The notes below the pieces were generated by a model. It ran no database searches. It worked only from the letters and a program-made list of their open reading frames with translations, and was not told the DNA's origin. This document shows, piece after piece, positions 1 through 7,477 of a stretch of 17,816 bases of DNA. The stretch covers positions 1 to 17,816 of the forward strand of contig DATKLX010000215.1 in the NCBI GenBank assembly GCA_035542155.1. Direction: 5' to 3'. This DNA is from DATKLX01 sp035542155 (GTDB taxonomy: Bacteria > Chloroflexota > Anaerolineae > Anaerolineales > Anaerolineaceae). Position 1 is the stretch's first letter; each line of letters starts with the position of its first letter. A program made the position numbers and the translations under genes.

Positions 1-106
1 ACAGCTCCCAATCCTGGGCATAACCGGTGTCAATCAGAACATGTTTGTCCGGGGTTTTCACCAGGTAGCAAGTAGTGACCGCAAGGTCCAAAGCGATGAG
101 TTCCAT
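1..106 (-). CDS. MBL-fold metallo-hydrolase, N-terminal fragment (cut by window edge)
   Basis: Only the first 35 codons are inside the window; the gene continues beyond the left edge. The start ATG (106-104) has a strong GGAGG ribosome binding site five bases upstream. The visible peptide begins MELIALDL and contains CYLVK and then VLIDTGYAQDWEL. This is the first beta-hairpin of MBL-fold hydrolases, where the LIDTG motif precedes the metal-binding HxHxDH loop, not yet reached here. It aligns residue for residue with the start of the complete MBL gene at 14229-14990 (CFLIK, then VLIDTGYEEDWDL), so the two are probably paralogues. It lies 163 bases downstream of the PanE-like gene on the same strand and could share its transcript. 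Substrate unknown. Family assignment is fairly safe despite the short piece. Confidence 0.72.
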   Translation of the reverse strand, partial: MELIALDLAVTTCYLVKTPDKHVLIDTGYAQDWEL

Positions 107-269
107 TTTTGCCTCCAAGGGTTTCAAGTCAACCAATTCGATTTGTGAAAAGCCGTAGGGGCGTATGGCCTGTGTCCCGTGTTCTCCCGGCCCAGTCCTG
201 GCGTCCTGGGCCAGGGGGGTATGCGCCCGCCACGCAAATGGTGAAATATGAACTAAGGAGGGTCGTTGG

Positions 270-1241
270 TCACGCATGGACGGGTGAGCGTTCCCCGAGG
301 ACGGTCGGTGGGTTGTCAATGTACCGCTTTAAGCTCTGGTAATGGGGCATCCGGACATTCAGTTGCTCGCCCGTTTTGAGCAGGTCATAATACATGTGCT
401 GCAGCTCGTCGATGTTCGTGTGGCGGGTAAAGATCTTCCGCGCCGGCAAATTGGTTTTCATCATAAACCACACCATCACGGCTCCCAGCCAGGCCGGCGT
501 CATAAAGGATTTCGCGTCTTCAAAGCTGTCCACGTCCACGCCACGCGCCCGGCAGACGGCCAGCGCTTCTCGCCCCGCCAGGATCCCCTGGCGCAGAGCT
601 GGGATGCTGTTGAGCAATTCATCCGCTCCACGGGCTTTGAATGCGGCTCCGATGACGCCGCAGTTGATGGCAAAATGGACCCACAACCAGTGGAGCATGC
701 TCTCCTGCACATCCACCTTGAGGCCGGCCTGCTCGAACAGCTCGCGAATGCGGGCCAGCCGTGGAGTTTCGTTTCCATCGATTTCGCCCAGGTGGATTTC
801 GTCCAGGAGCGCCGCATCGAGATGTTGCCCGGTAAAGCCGCCCCCGGCAACCGGGAACCCCCACAAATAGCTGGAGCCGGGCAGATAGCGTTCGATCAGA
901 TCAAACCCTTCCCAATTGCCGTTGAAGAACAGGATGTCGGCTGTACCGGCTATCTGCTGGACCAGCGGCAGGACCGATTCCAGCTGGTAATGCCGCACGC
1001 TGACGATGATCAAATCGTAGCCGTCATCAGGTGAGAGCGTCTCGACCGCCTTCAAGCGGTACATCAAGTCTTCATCCTGCGGATTCTTTTTCCGGCCATC
1101 CAGCAGTCGCATGTGAATGCCATTTTCCAGGGCTGCCTTTTTGCCGGGGCGGACATAGTGAGTGACATCATTCCCGGCTTGCGCCAGGGCATATCCATAA
1201 ATACTGCCAATTACACCTGCGCCAACGATCAAGATTTTCAT
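270..1241 (-). CDS. PanE/ApbA-like NAD(P)-dependent oxidoreductase (ketopantoate reductase family)
   Basis: This 323-residue protein has the size and layout of the ketopantoate reductase family. An N-terminal Rossmann fold begins MKILIVGAGVIGS, with the GxGxxG glycines at 7, 9 and 12. An NG motif (N107) sits where PanE places its conserved Asn, and an all-helical C-terminal domain follows. Known PanE enzymes use a catalytic Lys in a K-L-x-x-N motif; here that stretch reads WVHFAIN, so His189 replaces the Lys while Asn193 is kept. Pantothenate synthesis is therefore doubtful, and reduction or oxidation of another 2-oxo or hydroxy compound is more likely. The start has an AAGGAG site seven bases upstream. 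The 76-residue gene ends 27 bases upstream, so the two are probably co-transcribed. A paralogue lies at 16656-17606. Family confident, substrate unknown. Confidence 0.88.
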   Translation of the reverse strand: MKILIVGAGVIGSIYGYALAQAGNDVTHYVRPGKKAALENGIHMRLLDGRKKNPQDEDLMYRLKAVETLSPDDGYDLIIVSVRHYQLESVLPLVQQIAGTADILFFNGNWEGFDLIERYLPGSSYLWGFPVAGGGFTGQHLDAALLDEIHLGEIDGNETPRLARIRELFEQAGLKVDVQESMLHWLWVHFAINCGVIGAAFKARGADELLNSIPALRQGILAGREALAVCRARGVDVDSFEDAKSFMTPAWLGAVMVWFMMKTNLPARKIFTRHTNIDELQHMYYDLLKTGEQLNVRMPHYQSLKRYIDNPPTVLGERSPVHA

Positions 1242-1268
1242 TTCAGAGCTCCTTATCTTCGCAAGGGG

Positions 1269-1499
1269 TCAGGCCTGCGTGACGGTGATCAAAGGAATAT
1301 TCATCTGGTTGAATTTGTTGAGGATGCCCAGCAGGGCGGCCTGGTCCGGCAGGGATCCCGTCAGGGTTGTGATATTCGTCTCGGGGTCGTAGTGGAGGGC
1401 CAGCGGGTCAAACCATTCCTGCCAACGGGGATCCAGATACCCACGGATTTTGATTTCGGTCTGGGGAACGGGGCTGTCTTTGGTTTCATTCATATCCAT
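1269..1499 (-). CDS. Small uncharacterised protein (76 aa)
   Basis: I do not recognise the family. The start at 1499 (MDMNETKDS) is preferred over an in-frame upstream ATG because AAGGA lies about five bases before it; the extra upstream residues are a basic, non-conserved-looking run. After a polar N-terminus the protein reads YLDPRWQEWFDPLALHYD, followed by TTLTGSLPDQAALLGILNKF and a C-terminal beta strand (IPLITVTQA). The pattern of acidic and aromatic residues with one clear helix suggests a small soluble alpha/beta domain. The phrase 'LTGSLPDQAALLGILNKFNQMNIPLITV' type of layout (here described in parts) resembles small partner proteins found beside regulators and oxidoreductases, but that is only an impression. 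It precedes the PanE-like gene by 27 bases, suggesting joint expression. Coding status is well supported by the ribosome binding site and spacing. Confidence 0.7.
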   Translation of the reverse strand: MDMNETKDSPVPQTEIKIRGYLDPRWQEWFDPLALHYDPETNITTLTGSLPDQAALLGILNKFNQMNIPLITVTQA

Positions 1500-1546
1500 G
1501 TGTATCCTTCTTCGTTTCTTTTGGATCGTCATGAATACAATACGCC

Positions 1547-1580
1547 TAAACCAGGGGCGCTCAGTAGCCCCAAAGGTTTA
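1547..1580. other. Two-part hairpin between LAL regulator and small gene
   Basis: TAAACC (1547-1552) pairs with GGTTTA (1575-1580), and inside it GGGGC (1554-1558) pairs with GCCCC (1567-1571) around an eight-base loop. A run of eight T follows at 1593-1600 on the plus strand, 12 bases after the stem, so it is not a textbook terminator for that strand, and no plus-strand gene precedes it. On the minus strand it lies between the stop of the LAL gene and the start of the 76-residue gene, where it could attenuate or protect the transcript. Confidence 0.4.
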
Positions 1581-1620
1581 GCCGATGGTTTATTTTTTTT
1601 GAATGGGGTCTGGAGGAGAT

Positions 1621-4353
1621 CTAGAGCAATCCCAATTCCTGGGCGCGCAAGAGGGCCTGGGTGCGGTTGTTCACACCCAGTTTTTGGAAGATATTGCTGG
1701 TGTATTTTTTGACCGTGCCAGTCGCCAGGATCAGCTCTTTTCCGATTTGTGGATTGCTGAAGCCGCGGCTCATCAGGCGCAGAACAGCCAGCTCGCGTTC
1801 GGTCAGCGACTCGACCAGCGGTTGGGGCCGGGGTGCTGGGGCGCCAGGCATGGGTTCGCCGAGATCGCCGTACAGATCGCGGGCGTATGCGCTCAATTGC
1901 CCGCCCTCGATCTGGATTTCAGCAAGGATCTGGGACGCCGGGAACCCCCAATCCAGGAACGTCCGGCGGTAGACCTCAGCCTCCCCAAGCGCGAGAGCTT
2001 GCTTAAATATGGTTTTTGCTTTCAGGTGCTGCCCATCGACCTGATACGCCACGGCCTGTCCCGCGAGAATTTGCACCAGGCTGCCCTGGCGCCCAGCCTC
2101 ACGGGCGCCCTTCTCCAGGCGGCCCAGGATTCCCAGCGCCGAAGAGATATCCCGGCTCAGACCTGTCAGGATCAGGGCTTTTGCCAGGGTGAGATATTCA
2201 AGATCCAGGCGGTGTAGATCCGCGTCCGAGGGAGTGGGCATCCTGGCGGCCCAAGACAAGGCCTCCCCCTGGCGATTCATGTCAAGGTGCATTCGGGCGA
2301 TGACCGCCCCGGCACGCTGGACGCTCTGCGGGGAGATCATTGGGTTTCCCTGGAGGAGCGCTTCGACCTGGGCCAGCTCAGCCGCTACCTCAGGATATGT
2401 TTCGGTACCCTCCGACGAGAAGGCGGCGTGCGTGGATGAAGCCTTATGTTGAGCCAGCCAGACCTGGGCAAGCAGCAGGCGGCTGGAGATCAGCATGTCG
2501 AGATAATTCCATTCCTGGCTGAGGCGGACTGCTTTTCTCAGGCCTTGATCGGCCGCTTCCAGCTGATCCCATTCATACTCTACTTCGGCAAGGCCAAACC
2601 ATAAGATGCCTGCCGAAGGAAGATAAGAGCCACCCGGGAGCTCAGCTTGCGCCAACGCCCCCTCGTAGACCTTCGCTGCCAGGTGCAGCTTACCCTGGAC
2701 AACGTAAGCTGAACCCAGGTTGTAGGCGGCCAGTATGGCGGTTTGCACCTGACCGGCTCGAGCGCTGAGTTTGTAGCTCTCCGTGAAAGCTTCCACTGCC
2801 TGGATTGTGTCTCCCTGGAACCGGTATCCGGCCCCGACTGCCAGGAGGACCAGGCTTCGCGAAAAGGCATCTTCAGCTGGAAGCCAGGCTAAAGCCCTTT
2901 GGGCTTCCGCAATCGTGTTCGGGATCGGCTCGCCGCGGATCATCCGCAGATTGGCGCGGATCGCGGCTGCCTCTCCTCGCTGCGGGGTGCCCTCCGCCTC
3001 ACCAGCCTCGACCCGGGCGACCAGGCGGTCGCTCTCGTCCAATTGCCCGGTAAGCAGTTCCACCCAGGCCTGGAGCAGGCACAGCTCGGGGATGCGCAGG
3101 CGTTCAACGTCAGGAAGGAGCCTCAGCCAGCGCTCCAGGGTGGCAATTTTACTCTCGACAAATGCCTGGCGGCCCGCGCGAGCAATAAGCTGGGCGGCCT
3201 TTGAAAATTCCTTTGCTGCCAGCCAGTGATCGATCGCCTCCTCGATCGCTCCTTCCGTCTCAAACCAGGCCGCGGCGCGTCGATGGAGCCCGGCAATTTC
3301 TACTTCGGACAGGCTCTCGCGCAACTGCTGGCGGAGCAGGTCGCTGAACAGGGCATGGTAGCGAAACCAATCTCCGGATGCATCTAGTGGAATGAGGAAG
3401 AGGTTGGACTTGAAGATGGTCTTCAACAGGCTTTGACTATCCGCCTCGCCGCTAACAGCCTGGCAAAGCGATGCGTTGAACCGCTCGAGGATGGCGGTCC
3501 CCTGCAAAAAAGTACGCAGTCGCTCGGACAGGCGGTTGAACACTTCCTCGGATAAATAATCCAGAACAAATCCATGGCTGCCGCTAAACTGTTGGATGAA
3601 TTGGCGGCGATTCGGAGAATCGGGCCAATTTTGCAGGGCGATCCCGGCCAGTTGCAGTCCGGCAATCCACCCTTCGGTCCGTTTCTGCAGCGTTACGATG
3701 TCATCTTCATCCAGGTGCAGCTCCAGGGAGCCATTCAGCAGCCCGGCCGCCTCCGCTTCCGATAAGCGAAGATCCTGAGCACGCATTTCGACGAGCTGGC
3801 GCCGGGCGCGCCAGCGGCTTAGTGGCCAGGGGGGATCGGAGCGGGTGGTGAGAAAGAGGTGGAGATTGGGTGGAAAATGATCGACCCCAAAGGTGAGGGT
3901 ATCGTGGATGAGCGGTTGCGCGATGAGATGATAGTCGTCGAGCACCACCAGCCAATGGGCCGGCTTCTCTGCCAGCTCGTTGAGAATTTGCGTGAGAACC
4001 GTTTCAAAAAAAAGACCGCTCAATGGGGTCGGAGGAGCTTGGAGAATGGCGGCGGCCGCCTGCCCGATGGTTGGTTCGACTGCCTGAAATGCCGCGATGA
4101 GATACGCAAAGAAACGCATCGGGTCGTTATCGCGCTCATCCAGCGAGAGCCAGGCAGTCGGGAGGGTAAAGGAACGAACCAAGCTATTGACCAGGGTGGT
4201 CTTGCCAAACCCGGCTGGTGCCGAGATGAGGGTCAGCCGGGCATCTGGATGGATCCCCATTTCCAGCTTTTCAAACAATGGCTGCCTGGCAATTCGTTGC
4301 TCAGGCAGGACGGGCACAGAAATTTTCGTATGGAGAAGCTGGGACGAGTCCAT
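1621..4353 (-). CDS. LAL-type (MalT-like) LuxR family transcriptional regulator
   Basis: This large one-component regulator has 910 residues, the usual LAL size. A P-loop STAND ATPase module comes first: Walker A reads SAPAGFGKTT (about residues 44-53) and Walker B reads WLVVLDDYH (about 134-142). A long helical, TPR-like middle section follows, thought in MalT relatives to bind the inducer. The last 61 residues form a LuxR/GerE helix-turn-helix, with LTERELAVLRLM, GTVKKYTSNIFQKLGV and NRTQAL. A GTG start at 4359 is possible, but the ATG at 4353 has GGAAG five bases upstream and is preferred. The hydrolase gene upstream ends 93 bases away; a TATAAT lies in the gap (4439-4434, minus strand) without a good -35, so a private promoter is possible. 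It probably activates nearby genes when a small ligand binds. Ligand unknown. Confidence 0.93.
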   Translation of the reverse strand: MDSSQLLHTKISVPVLPEQRIARQPLFEKLEMGIHPDARLTLISAPAGFGKTTLVNSLVRSFTLPTAWLSLDERDNDPMRFFAYLIAAFQAVEPTIGQAAAAILQAPPTPLSGLFFETVLTQILNELAEKPAHWLVVLDDYHLIAQPLIHDTLTFGVDHFPPNLHLFLTTRSDPPWPLSRWRARRQLVEMRAQDLRLSEAEAAGLLNGSLELHLDEDDIVTLQKRTEGWIAGLQLAGIALQNWPDSPNRRQFIQQFSGSHGFVLDYLSEEVFNRLSERLRTFLQGTAILERFNASLCQAVSGEADSQSLLKTIFKSNLFLIPLDASGDWFRYHALFSDLLRQQLRESLSEVEIAGLHRRAAAWFETEGAIEEAIDHWLAAKEFSKAAQLIARAGRQAFVESKIATLERWLRLLPDVERLRIPELCLLQAWVELLTGQLDESDRLVARVEAGEAEGTPQRGEAAAIRANLRMIRGEPIPNTIAEAQRALAWLPAEDAFSRSLVLLAVGAGYRFQGDTIQAVEAFTESYKLSARAGQVQTAILAAYNLGSAYVVQGKLHLAAKVYEGALAQAELPGGSYLPSAGILWFGLAEVEYEWDQLEAADQGLRKAVRLSQEWNYLDMLISSRLLLAQVWLAQHKASSTHAAFSSEGTETYPEVAAELAQVEALLQGNPMISPQSVQRAGAVIARMHLDMNRQGEALSWAARMPTPSDADLHRLDLEYLTLAKALILTGLSRDISSALGILGRLEKGAREAGRQGSLVQILAGQAVAYQVDGQHLKAKTIFKQALALGEAEVYRRTFLDWGFPASQILAEIQIEGGQLSAYARDLYGDLGEPMPGAPAPRPQPLVESLTERELAVLRLMSRGFSNPQIGKELILATGTVKKYTSNIFQKLGVNNRTQALLRAQELGLL

Positions 4354-4446
4354 ATCCACTTCCCGGGTAATTCGTTATTCTATTGAGGTATCCGAACGGT
4401 TCTTAAATTGTTATGGTGGCGGGCTTAATCCATATTATAGCGACAT

Positions 4447-5409
4447 TTATAACTCAGCGGTTAGTAAGGATTTACAAAAGTCACAGAATCGCTCGGGTTC
4501 TTCGAAATTGGGTAAATGAGCGGAATGCTCAAACCAGATGATCCTTTTTTGGGGAGCCTGCAATTTTCCAGCATACTCAACGACCAACTCAAAAGGTACG
4601 TTATAGTCCCTGCGACCGCAGCAAAAATACACAGGAACTTTTAATTCCGGGACCTCGAGGATGATTTTCACCCGATTTTGTTCATCCTCGAGGGTGGATA
4701 AGGAGAACATCGCTCCGGAAATGAACCGAATGAGGTCGAAGGGTCGTAGATCCCGGATCGAAATATTCTTCAAGATTGTGCCTTGCAGGGTCCCTTCATA
4801 GGCTGCTCCATGGAACTTCGATAGCCAAATTCTTTGCACTCCTGCGTCATTCAGGTTCGCATAAGGCGGTTGTCCGATTTTTTCAAGCTCCCGGATTGCT
4901 TTTTTGTAGCCCAGCCGCCTGGCTTCGTCCAGTGTAAATTGGTATGAAATTAACTCCCCACGTTCCATATCTACGATTTGACCAATGGCAATATACGCCC
5001 AAATGAGATCCGGTCTTTTTGCCGTCAGATAGGTCCCGATAATCGTCCCCCAGGATTGCCCCACGAGGTAGACTTTCTCTTGCCCAAACCGCTTTAATAC
5101 GTACTCAATGAGTTCCTCTGTGTCCTTGATAAACCGATCGATTTTCATGTCTTCTTTTCGTAGGGACCGTGAGTACGACCTGCCCGCTCCTCTTTGGTCC
5201 CAATTGATCACCAGGAAATTGTCCTCCAGCCCCCTTTGTGATTTTCGTGAAAAAGAAATTTGGGCCGTGCCAGGTCCCCCATGCAAGAAGAGCATGATCG
5301 GGTTATGAATATTGTTCGACCTCATGGATATCCATTGAGGTATGCCGCCAATCGAGAGACTTTCCGTCTTGTCGATCCTTGTTTCACTTCGCTTTCCTGT
5401 ATGCTCCAT
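4447..5409 (-). CDS. Alpha/beta hydrolase, S33 proline-iminopeptidase-like
   Basis: The 320-residue protein carries the signature set of the S33 alpha/beta hydrolases: oxyanion loop HGGPG (43-47), WDQRGAGRS (70-78), nucleophile elbow GQSWG with Ser119, Asp268 in GRRDYNVP, and His298 in SAHLPNFEEPERF. The triad is complete. Relatives cleave N-terminal proline from peptides or hydrolyse esters and amides; the substrate here cannot be read from sequence. The cytoplasm is likely, as no signal peptide is visible. The start has AGGAGA about six to seven bases upstream. It lies 65 bases after the BAAT-like gene on the same strand, so it is probably the third gene of the MarR-led operon. The gene is visibly more AT-rich than its neighbours, with many A/T third positions, which may indicate separate acquisition. 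Confidence 0.9.
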   Translation of the reverse strand: MEHTGKRSETRIDKTESLSIGGIPQWISMRSNNIHNPIMLFLHGGPGTAQISFSRKSQRGLEDNFLVINWDQRGAGRSYSRSLRKEDMKIDRFIKDTEELIEYVLKRFGQEKVYLVGQSWGTIIGTYLTAKRPDLIWAYIAIGQIVDMERGELISYQFTLDEARRLGYKKAIRELEKIGQPPYANLNDAGVQRIWLSKFHGAAYEGTLQGTILKNISIRDLRPFDLIRFISGAMFSLSTLEDEQNRVKIILEVPELKVPVYFCCGRRDYNVPFELVVEYAGKLQAPQKRIIWFEHSAHLPNFEEPERFCDFCKSLLTAEL

Positions 5410-5474
5410 TTCGCATCTCCTGTACGTTCACTCACAGACAGCGATCATCGCTGAACAAGCCGTCTTCCTTTTCT

Positions 5475-6752
5475 TCAGTTCAGCCTCGCCGGGCCAAGAA
5501 ATTCAATCGCTTTACGCCAGGCATCGACCCTTGCGCGTGCATTTCCTTGCAGCGTGCCACCCGTCGTCAAGCTCAACCTGGGAGCCAGCCTCACGGAGTT
5601 GATGCCCACCGGGATTACGTAGGGAACCAGGTACGGTTCGCCGGCATCCTCATAGGCGATCAGGTCATAGGCATGGGGATAGCTGCATTTGAGCAGGATA
5701 TCCATGATTTCGAGGCAGCCATCGTAGGTATTCCACATCCCGCAATCTTTCCCGGCGATCAACAGCAAGTCAGCCTGGGCTTCTTCCACCTTGATCCGCG
5801 CCGCTTCCTTGTTTTTCGCGGCTGCCAACCCCTTCAGGTACACAGACGTGAAACGGAATGGCTCATTTTTGACCATGCAACTGAGCATGCTGCCAAAAAC
5901 CCAGCGGTTCTTTAGGCGGATATACGGCAGATCTTTACCGCCATAGGTCCAGGAGGACTCGTTCTTATAAGCGATCCCGTTGAAGCAATAAGCATGCGGA
6001 GCCCACAAAACCGCCCGCTTGATCTCTGGGTGGCGGGATGCCAGGATCAGCGCTGCTTCCGCGCCTCTGGACATGCCCAACACCTGGATCTCCTTTCCGG
6101 CCGTGAGCGGGTTTTTCTTCAACCAGGCAAATACCTTTTCAAAATATTCGAGCGGAACCCGCGAAAGCTGAGCCGGCAGGCCTTTTTCTCCGAAAAACGG
6201 CACGGATAGCACGTTGAACCCATGCGAAGCCAGAGGGGCGCACACGAGCGCATTGATTGCCAGGTTGCTGCCCGAGCCACCCAGCCAGACGATAGTTTTG
6301 TTCTGGGGATCGTCAGAATAGAAGAATTCACCGACGAACTCATCCATGATCCTCTGGCTCCTGACCTCAGGGGCTTTCAAGAAGCGTTCCAGGCGTAAGC
6401 TGGCGCGTTCCGTGCCGCATTCGGCGGTGACATCAATGAACAGGCTCTCGTCCAAGGTGATTTTCTGGCTTATTTTTTCCATTGCCTTGGGATCCTGGCT
6501 CATCACCGATTCGATGAGCCCCATGCTGTCTACGAAATCGTAAGATCCGCAATCGGGTTTTTGGCGGGACAGGTCCACTCGACCATCACCATCCGCGCTG
6601 AACCAAGCTTCTGACGCAAACAGGACGTCTTTCGCCCAGGGCAGGCGCAGGCAGGCGCTGAGTTTAACTTTGGAGTTCGCCGGCATCTCGGATATTCCGA
6701 TGTCGACTTGTTGGTCGCAAAGGGCCTTGATTGGGTGAATAGTGAGTTTCAT
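5475..6752 (-). CDS. Acyl-CoA thioesterase / BAAT-like alpha/beta hydrolase
   Basis: This 425-residue protein matches the two-domain acyl-CoA thioesterase/bile acid-CoA:amino acid N-acyltransferase family. A beta-sandwich N-terminal domain (about 1-125) includes the ASEAWFSADGDGRVDL segment, and an alpha/beta hydrolase domain follows. The nucleophile elbow is GMSRGAE with Ser228, which is typical of thioesterases rather than the Cys of true BAAT. Asp336 (GKDCGMW) is the likely acid, and the C-terminal GGTLQGNARARVDAWRKAIEF segment fits the family. The usual His in a YxGAGH motif is absent: the segment reads YEDAGEPYLVPY, with Glu372 in that place; His360 lies nearby. The chosen ATG follows the marR stop (TAA-G-ATG) and has GGAG nine bases upstream, so translation is probably coupled. 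Likely role: hydrolysis or transfer of an acyl thioester or ester. Confidence 0.87.
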   Translation of the reverse strand: MKLTIHPIKALCDQQVDIGISEMPANSKVKLSACLRLPWAKDVLFASEAWFSADGDGRVDLSRQKPDCGSYDFVDSMGLIESVMSQDPKAMEKISQKITLDESLFIDVTAECGTERASLRLERFLKAPEVRSQRIMDEFVGEFFYSDDPQNKTIVWLGGSGSNLAINALVCAPLASHGFNVLSVPFFGEKGLPAQLSRVPLEYFEKVFAWLKKNPLTAGKEIQVLGMSRGAEAALILASRHPEIKRAVLWAPHAYCFNGIAYKNESSWTYGGKDLPYIRLKNRWVFGSMLSCMVKNEPFRFTSVYLKGLAAAKNKEAARIKVEEAQADLLLIAGKDCGMWNTYDGCLEIMDILLKCSYPHAYDLIAYEDAGEPYLVPYVIPVGINSVRLAPRLSLTTGGTLQGNARARVDAWRKAIEFLGPARLN

Positions 6753-6753
6753 C

Positions 6754-7251
6754 TTAGCTTTCTCCATTCGATGATGATCGTATATTGACTTCTTCTTCAA
6801 AACCGTCTTGCTCTTCTCCGTCAAAACGGTAGAGTTTCTTCAACAGGCTCCACAAGGTTTCCAACTCCTCCAGAGAAAATTCGCGAAAAAGATCGGCGAA
6901 TAATTGGATGCCAAGCTCGCCATCTTCGAGCAAGATTTGCTGGCCAGCCGGCGTGATGGTGACGTTGACGGCGCGCTTATCGCGCTGGCTGGGAAGGATG
7001 GTCGCGTAGCCTTTTTCTGTGATCAGGCCGACCAATTGTTTTACGGTCTGTTTGGTAGTGCCCAGCTTTCGGGCGATGTTGTTGAGCGAAGCTTCCCCTT
7101 CCGGCAGGTGTGCAATTGCAATCATGGTCATCAACTGGCGCGAGGTCAGATGTTTCAAGTATTGATCGCCCTTCACCTGGAGCTTGTTGGCCAGTGAAAA
7201 CAGAGTGGCGTAAGTTTGTTCCATCAGAAAGATGGCGCGGGGTGTCTCCAA
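6754..7251 (-). CDS. MarR family transcriptional regulator
   Basis: The 165-residue protein is a typical MarR dimeric repressor. N- and C-terminal helices form the dimer interface, and the winged helix-turn-helix lies in the middle: LTSRQLMTMIAIAHL, then SLNNIARKLGTTKQTVKQLV as the recognition region, then a wing containing RDKRAVNVTITPAG. The reading frame starts with TTG at 7251, supported by a strong AAGGAG six bases upstream; the next in-frame ATG (MEQTY) has no such site. It is the first gene of a minus-strand operon with the BAAT-like and S33 hydrolases. The promoter upstream holds two copies of a dyad, arguing for autorepression relieved by a ligand, probably a phenolic or acyl compound as in other MarR proteins (inferred). 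The acidic tail (EEQDGFEEEV) is unusual but unlikely to affect DNA binding. Confidence 0.94.
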   Translation of the reverse strand: METPRAIFLMEQTYATLFSLANKLQVKGDQYLKHLTSRQLMTMIAIAHLPEGEASLNNIARKLGTTKQTVKQLVGLITEKGYATILPSQRDKRAVNVTITPAGQQILLEDGELGIQLFADLFREFSLEELETLWSLLKKLYRFDGEEQDGFEEEVNIRSSSNGES

Positions 7252-7267
7252 ATCGATCTCCTTTCAA

Positions 7268-7287
7268 ATAGACAGTATCCTGACTAT
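7268..7287. promoter_or_regulatory. Probable MarR operator 1
   Basis: ATAGACAGTATCCTGACTAT is a 20-bp dyad in which eight of ten half-site pairs match. It starts just downstream of the minus-strand -10 box (7294-7289), so it covers the expected transcription start of marR. A second copy lies 41 bases away, centre to centre. Confidence 0.75.
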
Positions 7288-7288
7288 T

Positions 7289-7316
7289 ATTATAGCAAGG
7301 ATTCCTAAAAAGTCAA
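7289..7316 (-). promoter_or_regulatory. Sigma-70-like promoter of the marR operon
   Basis: On the minus strand a -35 box TTGACT (7316-7311) and a perfect -10 box TATAAT (7294-7289) are separated by 16 bases. The start site would fall near 7282, about 30 bases before the TTG start codon. The -35 lies inside operator 2 and the start site inside operator 1. Confidence 0.82.
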
Positions 7317-7328
7317 TATCCTGTCTAA
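7309..7328. promoter_or_regulatory. Probable MarR operator 2
   Basis: AAAGTCAATATCCTGTCTAA matches the reverse complement of operator 1 at 15 of 20 positions, sharing AGTCA and CTGTCTA. It overlaps the -35 box of the marR promoter. The 41-bp distance from operator 1 is about four helical turns, so both would face the same side of the DNA. A further GGATACTG half-like match lies at 7333-7340. Confidence 0.65.
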
Positions 7329-7477
7329 TTTTGGATACTGGCATCCTTTTTGGGTTGACAAAGGGCCGCGGAGGTTAAGGAAATTGAGGAGCAGTTTCAC
7401 AACTTGCGAACAAAAGGTCAAACTATGAGCTACAATTTACAATAGCCAACGGTCTCTGGTGCAATCCAAAAGCTGCC

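Noticed and set aside
189..212. GGCCCAG/CTGGGCC stem as a terminator for the PanE-like gene
   Set aside because: The seven-bp stem is real, but no U-tract follows on the minus strand, so a terminator call is not supported. No other element was found in 107-269.
342..1034. 230-codon open frame on the plus strand
   Set aside because: It is antisense to the PanE-like gene, whose Rossmann motif and ribosome binding site are clear; the antisense peptide shows no domain.
7355..7383. TTGACA at 7355 as the -35 box of the second LAL gene
   Set aside because: The hexamer is perfect, but 16 to 18 bases downstream there is only AAGGAA-like sequence, not a usable -10 box.
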